A stretch of DNA of 10,723 bases from Bacillota bacterium (GTDB lineage Bacteria; Bacillota; Clostridia; Acetivibrionales; JAKOSZ01): NCBI GenBank assembly GCA_029776555.1, contig JAKOSZ010000216.1:1-10723 (forward strand). The letters are read 5' to 3'. The notes under the pieces are model-generated. The model was not told the DNA's origin and made no database searches. It was given only the letters and a program-made list of their open reading frames with translations. Of the stretch, positions 1 through 6,290 are shown one piece after another. The position numbers and the translations under genes were made by a program. Position 1 is the stretch's first letter. Every line of letters starts with the position of its first letter.

Positions 1-302
1 ACCTCGGTTACCTGGTCCACAACAAAGCCGGCAGAGATGTCCTCGTGCTTTAAAATGACAATCCTGGTGTCCTCGGTGTACTCAACCGTAGGAAGGTTCA
101 GCCTTTTCCTCAGGTCTATCACCGGCACTATTTCGCCCCTTAAGTTAATGACCCCTAAAACAAATTCCGGCGTTTTAGGTACCCTTGTGATGGTCTTCAT
201 CTCTTCAATAATGGTTACCTTGTTTATATCAAAGCCGTATGACTCCTCACCCAGCCTGAAGGTTACAAACCGTTTCACCTGTCCCGCACCTGTTCCGTTC
301 AT
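1..302 (-). CDS. cheW: CheW chemotaxis adaptor (partial, C-terminus beyond window)
   Basis: Adaptor that links the CheA kinase to methyl-accepting receptors in cytoplasmic signalling arrays. My translation from ATG at 302-300 gives 100 complete codons and runs off the window edge. It begins MNGTGAGQVKRFVTFRLGEE and has the typical CheW/SH3-like core: FVTFRLGEESYGFDI at about 12-26, VPKTPEFVLGVINLRGEIVP at about 41-60, then VIDLRKRL. About two thirds of a usual CheW (roughly 150 residues) is present. The start is set by a G-rich ribosome-binding site immediately after the cheA stop, with 14 bases between the two genes. Position directly after cheA matches the fla/che operon of Firmicutes. The alternative, CheV, cannot be fully excluded because a C-terminal receiver domain would lie outside the window, but the context after cheA favours CheW. 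Confidence 0.95.
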   Translation of the reverse strand, partial: MNGTGAGQVKRFVTFRLGEESYGFDINKVTIIEEMKTITRVPKTPEFVLGVINLRGEIVPVIDLRKRLNLPTVEYTEDTRIVILKHEDISAGFVVDQVTE

Positions 303-318
303 CTCACCAATCCCCCCT
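303..318 (-). promoter_or_regulatory. cheW ribosome-binding site, overlapping the cheA stop
   Basis: On the minus strand the cheA stop TAG runs straight into a six-G run (317-312) followed by ATTGGTGAG and then the cheW ATG. The G run sits about 8-9 bases before the start, at proper Shine-Dalgarno spacing. It can pair with the anti-Shine-Dalgarno through G-C and G-U pairs. Sharing bases with the cheA stop suggests coupled translation of cheA and cheW (inference). Confidence 0.6.
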
Positions 319-2386
319 AAACAATTGAAGCGACGTCAAGTATAAAGGCCACATTGCCGTCTCCAAGGATTGTGGCGCCGGCAATGGCTTTTATCCCCGA
401 CAGAAGCTTGCCCACGGACTTCACCACTATCTCCTGCTGCCCCAGAAGGTTGTCCACCAAAAGTCCGTACAGCTTCTCACGCTTCTTTACCAGTATAACC
501 TTCAAAAGCTTCTGCTGTTTCTCTTCCTTTTTCACTTCCAGGAGCCTGTCCAGCCTTACCAGCGGGATAACCATATTCCTCACCAGTATGACTTCCTGTT
601 TTTGAACCATTCTTATTTCGTCCGGCGCAACCCGGACAATTGAGCTTATAGAGCTGATGGGTATGGCGTACTTCTCATTCCCTACCAGGACCATAAGCGC
701 CTGGATTATGGCCAGGGTGAGGGGTATCCTTATGATAAACTTGGCGCCCCTGTCCCTTTCCGAATCAATCTCCACCGTACCGCCCAGGGCTTCAATTTTA
801 GTCTTCACCACATCCAGCCCCACACCCCTGCCCTGTAAGTCCGTTACCTTGTCCGCGGTACTAAAGCTCGGATGGAAGAGGAAATCAAAGGCCTCCTTTT
901 CTGTCAGCCTCTCTGCCGCATCTTCCGCAATCAAGCCCCTCTCGACGGCCTTCCTTTTTACCTTTGGCACGTCGATTCCCTGCCCGTCATCCTCCACTTC
1001 TATGACAACGTTGTTACCGTCCTGATAGGCCCTTAAATAGATCTGGCCTGCCCTGGGTTTCCCCAGCTGAAGCCTTCTTTCCACGGGTTCAATTCCATGC
1101 CCCACCGAATTCCTCAGGAGGTGAATCAGGGGGTCTCCGATCTCGTCAATTATCGTCCTGTCCAGCTCCGTCTCCTCTCCGGATATATGGAATTCCACAT
1201 CCTTGCCCAGATCCCGGGAGATGTCCCTGATTGTCCTCGGGAAGCGGTTGAACACCGTCTCCAGGGGAACCATCCTGACCCTCATCACCGCGTCGTGGAG
1301 GTCCGTAGTCACCCTCTCAAGGGCTTCCAGGGCCTCACTGTATTCCTGAGACCTTTCGCCCTGTTCCATGCCCTCAAGCCTGGTTTTCTGGATGATGAGC
1401 TCACTCACCAGGTTCATGAGGGAATCAAGCCTGGTAATATCAACTCTTACAGTCTTGCCCACCCGGGGCTTCCTGCTGCCAGAGCCGTCGTCGGCGTTGC
1501 CCCGGTCACTTCTCCTGCCGTCGGGAGCAGCGCCCGCGTCCTCCTTCCTTCTCTCAGCCAATTCCCTGCTTTCTCCTTCGGCCGATGCCGCCGAATGTAT
1601 CACATGGACAATGACATCTCTTATCTCAGCTATATTGTTTATTTTCTTTACAAAGAAATCCTGTGTCTCTTTCGTAATTACCACTACGGTAAACTCGAAA
1701 TCAAAACGTTCGTCCTCAATATCCTCCACAATGGGCACCGACTTTATTATCTCGGAGAACTTCTCCAGGGTGTTGAACACGAGAAAAGCCCTTGCTGATT
1801 TCAAAACGCACCCCTTGTCCAGGACTACCGTAATCCTGTAGATGTTCATGCCCATTTCAATTGCCTTTTTTATTACGTTCTGTTCGTACTGGTTAAGCTG
1901 GAAATTGGCAGTGGGGTGGTCATCTGCCGAATCCTGACCGGACGGCTCTTCGGCTTTTGCGCCCTGTCCCTTTTCCCCCTCTTTTTCCTCCCCGGATTTC
2001 CCTTCAAGAAATCTCTTCAGCTCTTCAATAATGTCCTGGGAATCCATGTCACCTTCGCTTCCTGTGGTGATCACATTGCCAAGGTATGTTTCAAGGGCGT
2101 CAAGGCACTTAAACAGGAGATCCACCAGTCTCGAAGTCACCCTGACCTCTCCGCTTCTTAAAACCTGCAGGACATTTTCCATGTCATGGGTCAGGGTTGC
2201 CATCCTGTTAAAGCCCATCGTGCCGGAAGTGCCCTTTATTGTATGCGCTATTCTAAAAATCTCATTCAGCACCTGGGTATCGCCCGGGTTTTTCTCGAGT
2301 AAAAGGAGAGCCTCGTTTAATGCCTGCAAATTTTCCCTTGTTTCATCAATGAACAGCTGAAGGTATTGGCTCATGTCCACTGTCAT
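317..2386 (-). CDS. cheA: Chemotaxis histidine kinase CheA
   Basis: Receptor-coupled cytoplasmic kinase that autophosphorylates on its HPt histidine and passes phosphate to CheY and CheB. The 689-residue protein has the full class layout. The P1 HPt domain is at about 1-105, with phospho-acceptor His48 in RIAHTIKGTSGTMGF. A P2-like regulator-docking domain is at about 165-265 between charged linkers (130-160, 268-312). The P3 dimerisation helices are at about 313-375. The P4 ATPase spans about 376-555: N-box NSVGHGIE at 426-433, G1 EDDGQGID at 465-472, G2 GRGVGLD at 519-525. The P5 CheW-like domain is about 556-689. Residue 429 is Gly where CheA proteins usually have Asp (N-S/A-x-D-H-G-I-E). 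The start ATG overlaps the cheB stop as ATGA and has a GGGGGTG 8 bases upstream; Met5 (MSQYLQLF) is a possible alternative start. Translation is probably coupled to cheB. Confidence 0.97.
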   Translation of the reverse strand: MTVDMSQYLQLFIDETRENLQALNEALLLLEKNPGDTQVLNEIFRIAHTIKGTSGTMGFNRMATLTHDMENVLQVLRSGEVRVTSRLVDLLFKCLDALETYLGNVITTGSEGDMDSQDIIEELKRFLEGKSGEEKEGEKGQGAKAEEPSGQDSADDHPTANFQLNQYEQNVIKKAIEMGMNIYRITVVLDKGCVLKSARAFLVFNTLEKFSEIIKSVPIVEDIEDERFDFEFTVVVITKETQDFFVKKINNIAEIRDVIVHVIHSAASAEGESRELAERRKEDAGAAPDGRRSDRGNADDGSGSRKPRVGKTVRVDITRLDSLMNLVSELIIQKTRLEGMEQGERSQEYSEALEALERVTTDLHDAVMRVRMVPLETVFNRFPRTIRDISRDLGKDVEFHISGEETELDRTIIDEIGDPLIHLLRNSVGHGIEPVERRLQLGKPRAGQIYLRAYQDGNNVVIEVEDDGQGIDVPKVKRKAVERGLIAEDAAERLTEKEAFDFLFHPSFSTADKVTDLQGRGVGLDVVKTKIEALGGTVEIDSERDRGAKFIIRIPLTLAIIQALMVLVGNEKYAIPISSISSIVRVAPDEIRMVQKQEVILVRNMVIPLVRLDRLLEVKKEEKQQKLLKVILVKKREKLYGLLVDNLLGQQEIVVKSVGKLLSGIKAIAGATILGDGNVAFILDVASIV

Positions 2387-3474
2387 TGTATTAACACCCC
2401 CATACTCCTTAAAACCTCCTTAGGTATGTCCTTAAGCGGCACCACGGAATCAACCGCTCCCGTTTCTATTGCCGACCTGGGCATTCCAAATACCACGCAG
2501 GACTCTTCGTCCTGAACAATGATACGGCTTTTTAACCTTTTTTTCAGAACCTTAATACCCCTGCTGCCGTCATTGCCCATTCCGGTCATTATCACGCCTG
2601 TTACGCCAACATCCCTGACGCTGGAGAGCGATTCCATCATTACATCCACCGAAGGCCGGTGACCCCTGACGGGAGGTTCTTTGGTCAGTTTAATTATATA
2701 GCCTGACTTGTCCCCTTTGGCCACCTTCATGTGGTAGTCCCCCGGAGCAATATACACATGCCCCGCTTTGAGCCTCTCCCCGTCCTCAGCTTCCTTAACC
2801 GCAAGCTCGCTCAGGTAGTTAAGCCTTTCAGCCAGGGATTTGGTAAAACCCGAAGGCATGTGCTGGACAACCAGCAGGGCTGCCGGAATGCCCGCCGGCA
2901 AATGGGGAATCACATACTGCAGCGCCCTGGGCCCCCCGGTGGAAACCCCAATGGCAACTATATGCTTCAGCTCAGCCTCTTCCGTCAAAACCGGCTTGTC
3001 CGCTTTTTTCCCGCTCCTGGCCTTCCTGAACGGCTCCGAAGACACCCTGGGACCCGAAGCCCTGGCAGCCATTCTGACTTTTTCCAGGAGCTCCTTCCTC
3101 TTATCCTCCTTTGATATATCAAAAACGCCCGTGGGTTTAGCGACAAAATCCACCGCCCCGGTTTCCAGGGCTTTAATGGTGTTTTCAGCTCCCTCCTTTG
3201 TGAAGGCGCTAAACATAATTACCGGGACAAATGACTTTTCCAGGAGCTTTTTTAAGCAAGTAAGCCCGTCCATTTCCGGCATTTCAATGTCCAAAATAAT
3301 CACCTGAGGCTTTAAGCGCATTGCCTTTTCCAGGGCTTCCACGCCGTTTCTGGCCGTGTCCACTACCTCTATCCCGCTGTCGCCCTCCTCAAGGATGTTT
3401 TTCACAACTCTCCTGATAAAAGCCGAATCGTCAACCACAAGCACTTTTATGACATCTTCAGCAACCGTTGCCAT
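2383..3474 (-). CDS. cheB: Chemotaxis response regulator and protein-glutamate methylesterase CheB
   Basis: Removes methyl groups from, and deamidates, receptor glutamate/glutamine side chains for adaptation; activated by phosphorylation from CheA. The 363-residue protein is full length. The receiver domain is at about 9-125 with acidic pocket Asp15/Asp16, phospho-acceptor Asp62 (LDIEMPEMDG) and Lys113 (AKPTG). A charged linker follows at about 126-168, then the esterase domain at about 170-358. The catalytic triad is visible as Ser178 (GVSTGG), His205 (QHMPSGF) and Asp302 (GMGNDG). The start ATG lies 3 bases after the pilZ stop and in the same frame as it. The upstream AAGGG is about 12 bases away, so initiation may depend on coupling to pilZ translation (inference). 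The stop overlaps the cheA start by 4 bases. No cheR appears in the window. Confidence 0.97.
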   Translation of the reverse strand: MATVAEDVIKVLVVDDSAFIRRVVKNILEEGDSGIEVVDTARNGVEALEKAMRLKPQVIILDIEMPEMDGLTCLKKLLEKSFVPVIMFSAFTKEGAENTIKALETGAVDFVAKPTGVFDISKEDKRKELLEKVRMAARASGPRVSSEPFRKARSGKKADKPVLTEEAELKHIVAIGVSTGGPRALQYVIPHLPAGIPAALLVVQHMPSGFTKSLAERLNYLSELAVKEAEDGERLKAGHVYIAPGDYHMKVAKGDKSGYIIKLTKEPPVRGHRPSVDVMMESLSSVRDVGVTGVIMTGMGNDGSRGIKVLKKRLKSRIIVQDEESCVVFGMPRSAIETGAVDSVVPLKDIPKEVLRSMGVLIQ

Positions 3475-3477
3475 GTT

Positions 3478-4155
3478 TCATATCAGCCCTTTTTTAATAA
3501 GTTTCCTCTGTTCCCTGAATATGAACTTGATTATTGCTTCCCTGTCCTGGTCCTTTATCTTCTTTATGTCAACTCCTATTTCATATTTGAAAGCCTTGCC
3601 GTTTTCAAACCTTTCGCTTCGGACCACCTTCCCCACAAACTTGATGTGTCTTTTCCCCACTTCCAGTTCGATTTCCAGGAGCTTCTCGGGTTTTATCTCC
3701 TCTGTCAGAAGGACTGACAGTCCTCCTCCGCTTATGTTTCTGGTAATACCCTTAAAGAACTTCCTCTCCCTGCCCTGCAATTCGGCCAGCGGGTCAAGTT
3801 CCCACAGCTTTACCGGAAGCTCTATCTCAAGCCTGAAATACCTCCTTCGCTGGAACTTGATTATCTCTTCTCTTGCCTTAAGCTTCAAAAGGGCTATGTT
3901 GTCCCGCTTTTCCCGGTCCAGGATGACGGTTTTAAGCAGGTACAGGTTGCCTTCATGGACAAAATAGGCGTTCAAATTAGTGCCAACCTTAACCGGCACC
4001 AGGACGTTTTCGTAGATCGGGGCCGATATGTAAATGGCATTTTCGTCTTCCACCCACTCCACTTTGCTGGCAAAGACAGGCCCCGCCCTCTCGTCGAATT
4101 CGTCAAAAAGCTCAATTTCAAGTCTTTTGCCGATTGGGATATCAGCTATCTTCAT
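3478..4155 (-). CDS. YcgR-like PilZ protein, predicted c-di-GMP-responsive flagellar brake
   Basis: Predicted cytoplasmic c-di-GMP receptor that modulates motor function, by analogy with YcgR of enterobacteria and DgrA/YpfA of Bacillus. The 225-residue protein has two parts. The N-terminal YcgR-type beta domain is at about 1-95 (MKIADIPIGKRLEIELFDEF, later VPVKVGTNLNAYF). The PilZ domain is at about 100-220. Both c-di-GMP-contact motifs are intact: the arginine cluster RRRYFR at 103-108 (RxxxR at 104-108) and NISGGG at 140-145, fitting [D/N]xSxxG. Ligand binding is therefore likely. ATG at 4155-4153 is preceded by AAAGGTG at good spacing. It lies 32 bases after flhG and 3 bases before cheB, inside the motility operon. 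B. subtilis has no PilZ gene at this position, but related Clostridia often do (from memory). The exact motor target (stator or switch) cannot be told from sequence. Confidence 0.9.
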   Translation of the reverse strand: MKIADIPIGKRLEIELFDEFDERAGPVFASKVEWVEDENAIYISAPIYENVLVPVKVGTNLNAYFVHEGNLYLLKTVILDREKRDNIALLKLKAREEIIKFQRRRYFRLEIELPVKLWELDPLAELQGRERKFFKGITRNISGGGLSVLLTEEIKPEKLLEIELEVGKRHIKFVGKVVRSERFENGKAFKYEIGVDIKKIKDQDREAIIKFIFREQRKLIKKGLI

Positions 4156-4187
4156 CTCGCACCTTTCCCCGCCTTACTCCTGTTTTT

Positions 4188-5099
4188 CTACATGTTCAGT
4201 AAGTTAGCCAGCCTGTTTACGAAACTCTTAATGCCCGAAACCGGTCTCACATCCTCCCTTAAGTCGCTTTTCACAAGTTTCTGCGATATCTCGTAGATGC
4301 ACCTGGCAGCCTGGCTTTTCGGAAAGCTTAAGAAAAAGGGCTGCTGCATTTTCACCGACCTGGTCACGCTGTCATCCTCAAGGATGTATCCCAGGGGGTA
4401 GACTTTCAGCTGCAAAAACTTCTCGGTGACCAGGCAAAGCCTTCCAAGCACATCAATAGCCTCAGCCGGGTTTTCCGCCTTGTTTACCACCATCTTTATT
4501 ATCTTGTTGGGATCCCTGTTGAAAATGAACTTAATCATGGCGTAGCCGTCAGCTATGGCAGTGGGTTCCGGGGTGGTCACCAGCAGCACCTCATCGGCCC
4601 CCATGACAAAACTCATTACCGACTCCGAAAGACCTGCTCCCGTGTCTATCAGGACGATGTCCGATATGCTGTCCAACAGGGATATGTTTTCCACAAACTT
4701 CCTTAACTGTTCCTCCTTTAACTTTGTCAACTCCTCCACTCCGGAGCCTCCGGATATGAACTTTATGTTGTTGGGCCCGCTGCAGAGGACCTCTATCATA
4801 CTCTTCCTGCCGTGCATCACGTCTACAAGGGTATACCTGGGGGTAATGCTTAAAAGCACTTCGATGTTGGCCAGCCCCAAATCGGCGTCCAGTATGGCAA
4901 CTCTCATACCCAGTTTGCTCAAAGCAAGGGCAAGGTTTACCACCAGATTCGTCTTCCCTACTCCCCCTTTGCCGCTTGTCACGGCAATGACCCTGGCCGC
5001 CTTTTTATTGGCTGCCCCCTGCTGAACCGGCTCCTGGTTTAATGTCTGTCTCTTTAAACTATCTATTAATTGTCTCAGTCTGTCAGCCTGGTCCCTCAT
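4188..5099 (-). CDS. flhG: FlhG (YlxH), MinD-like ATPase controlling flagellar number and placement
   Basis: MinD/ParA-family ATPase that works with FlhF to regulate flagellum number and position at the membrane. The 303-residue protein has the deviant Walker A motif SGKGGVGKT at 42-50, switch I region DADLGLAN at 71-78, and Walker B/switch II DTGAGL at 152-157. The N-terminus reads RDQADRLRQL (2-11), which fits the DQAxxLR helix known to stimulate FlhF GTPase activity. The C-terminal GIKSFVNRLANLL (289-301) looks like an amphipathic membrane-targeting helix, as in MinD. The ATG lies 3 bases after the flhF stop and in the same frame, so translation is probably coupled; GGGGAG in the flhF tail is the only nearby ribosome-binding site and is rather distant. 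A generic MinD is unlikely given the DQA motif and the flhF neighbour. Confidence 0.95.
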   Translation of the reverse strand: MRDQADRLRQLIDSLKRQTLNQEPVQQGAANKKAARVIAVTSGKGGVGKTNLVVNLALALSKLGMRVAILDADLGLANIEVLLSITPRYTLVDVMHGRKSMIEVLCSGPNNIKFISGGSGVEELTKLKEEQLRKFVENISLLDSISDIVLIDTGAGLSESVMSFVMGADEVLLVTTPEPTAIADGYAMIKFIFNRDPNKIIKMVVNKAENPAEAIDVLGRLCLVTEKFLQLKVYPLGYILEDDSVTRSVKMQQPFFLSFPKSQAARCIYEISQKLVKSDLREDVRPVSGIKSFVNRLANLLNM

Positions 5100-5102
5100 A
5101 TC

Positions 5103-6290
5103 TTACATAATGCTCCCCATTAAAAGATTAGTTAACTTTGCGGCATTGGCCACTTCCAGGTCGTCCGGAACATTCTGGCCGGTGGTTATGTACGATAAAC
5201 TCCTGTTGGTCAAAAGCCTGACATTTAACAAGAGTCCTATGGAAAGCGCTTCGTCCACTTTGGTAAATATGAGCTTGTAGTTCTTTATAAAACTGTAATT
5301 GTCTATCACATCCCTGCAGCTTTTCATGCCCATGGTGGCGCCCAGCAGGAGGTATATTTCGTCGGCCTGGGCAGCCCCCACCAGGAGTTTCAGTTCATCA
5401 AACTGGTTCCTGTTCCTGTGGTTCCTCCCCGCGGTGTCAATGAGTATGACGTCCTTGTCAGCATGGGCCTGGATGGCATCCCTTATCTCCTCGGGAGAGT
5501 ATATCACGGTTAAGGGAATTCCCAGTATCTCGGCGTACGTCTTTAACTGCTCCACAGCCGCAATCCTGTAAGTATCGGCGGTGATCAGGCCTACTTTTTT
5601 CTTCATGTTAAGCACCATATCCGCCGCTAATTTGGCGATGGTTGTAGTCTTCCCAACCCCGGTGGGGCCCACAAACATGGCCACCGTTGGTTTTCCGTCG
5701 CTGCGGAACTTAATGACTTCAGGTTTTCCCCACAAACCTGATATCATTTCGTGGAAAACCGCTGCCGCTTTTTCACTGCCGGCGTCACTCCCCATTTTTA
5801 ACTTTATCGAATCCGCAATGCTGCTGGCAAAAGCCTCTTCCACGTCATTCTGCACAAGTTTTTTATAGTACTGGTGCAGTACCAGGTTTATATCCCCCCT
5901 GCCGGTCTCCGGAACATAGTCCTTGGCCCTTTCCCTTGTTATTACGCCGGGTCCGGATGTTTTCATCAATCCCAGCAGGGTTTTTTCTATACTGTTAATT
6001 TTATTCTCCAATTCAGCAATTTTTTCCTCTTTTTTCTCCAAATTATTTGCGGCAGCTTTCGACTGCTGCTGCTTTTCGTCTGTTCTGGCGGTGGAGCTTT
6101 CCCTCCTCACTGCCGTGTCATCGTCGATGGCGGCTATCACTTCGGTGAGGGGTTTTTTCAAAAAACTCCAAAAACCTTTGGGCCGTACCTTCCGGGTGCT
6201 GATTATTACAGCGTCACTGCCCAGATCCATCTTCACCTTAAGAATTGCTTCCTGTGTATTTGCCCCTATATAGCGCCTTATCTTCATCAT
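5103..6290 (-). CDS. flhF: FlhF, SRP-family GTPase for flagellar placement
   Basis: Third SRP-type GTPase (with Ffh and FtsY); its GTP-bound dimer recruits early flagellar components to the membrane. The 395-residue protein starts with the FlhF B domain (KIRRYIGANTQEAILKVKMD, about 3-58). A charged, low-complexity linker with a likely coiled coil follows at about 82-110. The N domain is at about 130-200 and the G domain at 201-395. GTPase motifs are complete: G1 GPTGVGKT (208-215), DTYRIAAVEQL (239-249), G3 DTAGR (285-289), G4 TKVDE (343-347) and closing TTGQNVPDDLE (369-379). The flhA stop and the start share one base (TGATG). A second ATG follows immediately, so the protein may begin at Met1 or Met2. 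It is followed at once by its partner flhG. Confidence 0.96.
   Translation of the reverse strand: MMKIRRYIGANTQEAILKVKMDLGSDAVIISTRKVRPKGFWSFLKKPLTEVIAAIDDDTAVRRESSTARTDEKQQQSKAAANNLEKKEEKIAELENKINSIEKTLLGLMKTSGPGVITRERAKDYVPETGRGDINLVLHQYYKKLVQNDVEEAFASSIADSIKLKMGSDAGSEKAAAVFHEMISGLWGKPEVIKFRSDGKPTVAMFVGPTGVGKTTTIAKLAADMVLNMKKKVGLITADTYRIAAVEQLKTYAEILGIPLTVIYSPEEIRDAIQAHADKDVILIDTAGRNHRNRNQFDELKLLVGAAQADEIYLLLGATMGMKSCRDVIDNYSFIKNYKLIFTKVDEALSIGLLLNVRLLTNRSLSYITTGQNVPDDLEVANAAKLTNLLMGSIM

Noticed and set aside
1097..1798. Long plus-strand open frame (233 codons) opposite cheA
   Set aside because: It lies wholly antisense to a complete, motif-rich cheA. Its translation has no recognisable domain and there is no clear ribosome-binding site. 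It is best explained by codon bias of the real gene.
3550..3572. TTGACA on the minus strand inside pilZ as a possible internal promoter for cheB
   Set aside because: No TATAAT-like -10 lies at 16-18 base spacing. The hexamer is expected by chance in coding sequence.
3356..3967. Plus-strand open frame (203 codons) across the cheB-pilZ junction
   Set aside because: It is antisense to the ends of two well-supported genes. Its Ser/Leu-rich translation is typical of reverse-strand shadows.
4022..4029. GCCGATAT on the plus strand, matching the SigD (flagellar sigma) -10 consensus; a second copy lies at 8436-8443
   Set aside because: Neither copy has a TAAA -35 element at the expected 15-16 base spacing (GACG and GTTC at 15), and both are antisense inside coding regions with no downstream plus-strand gene.
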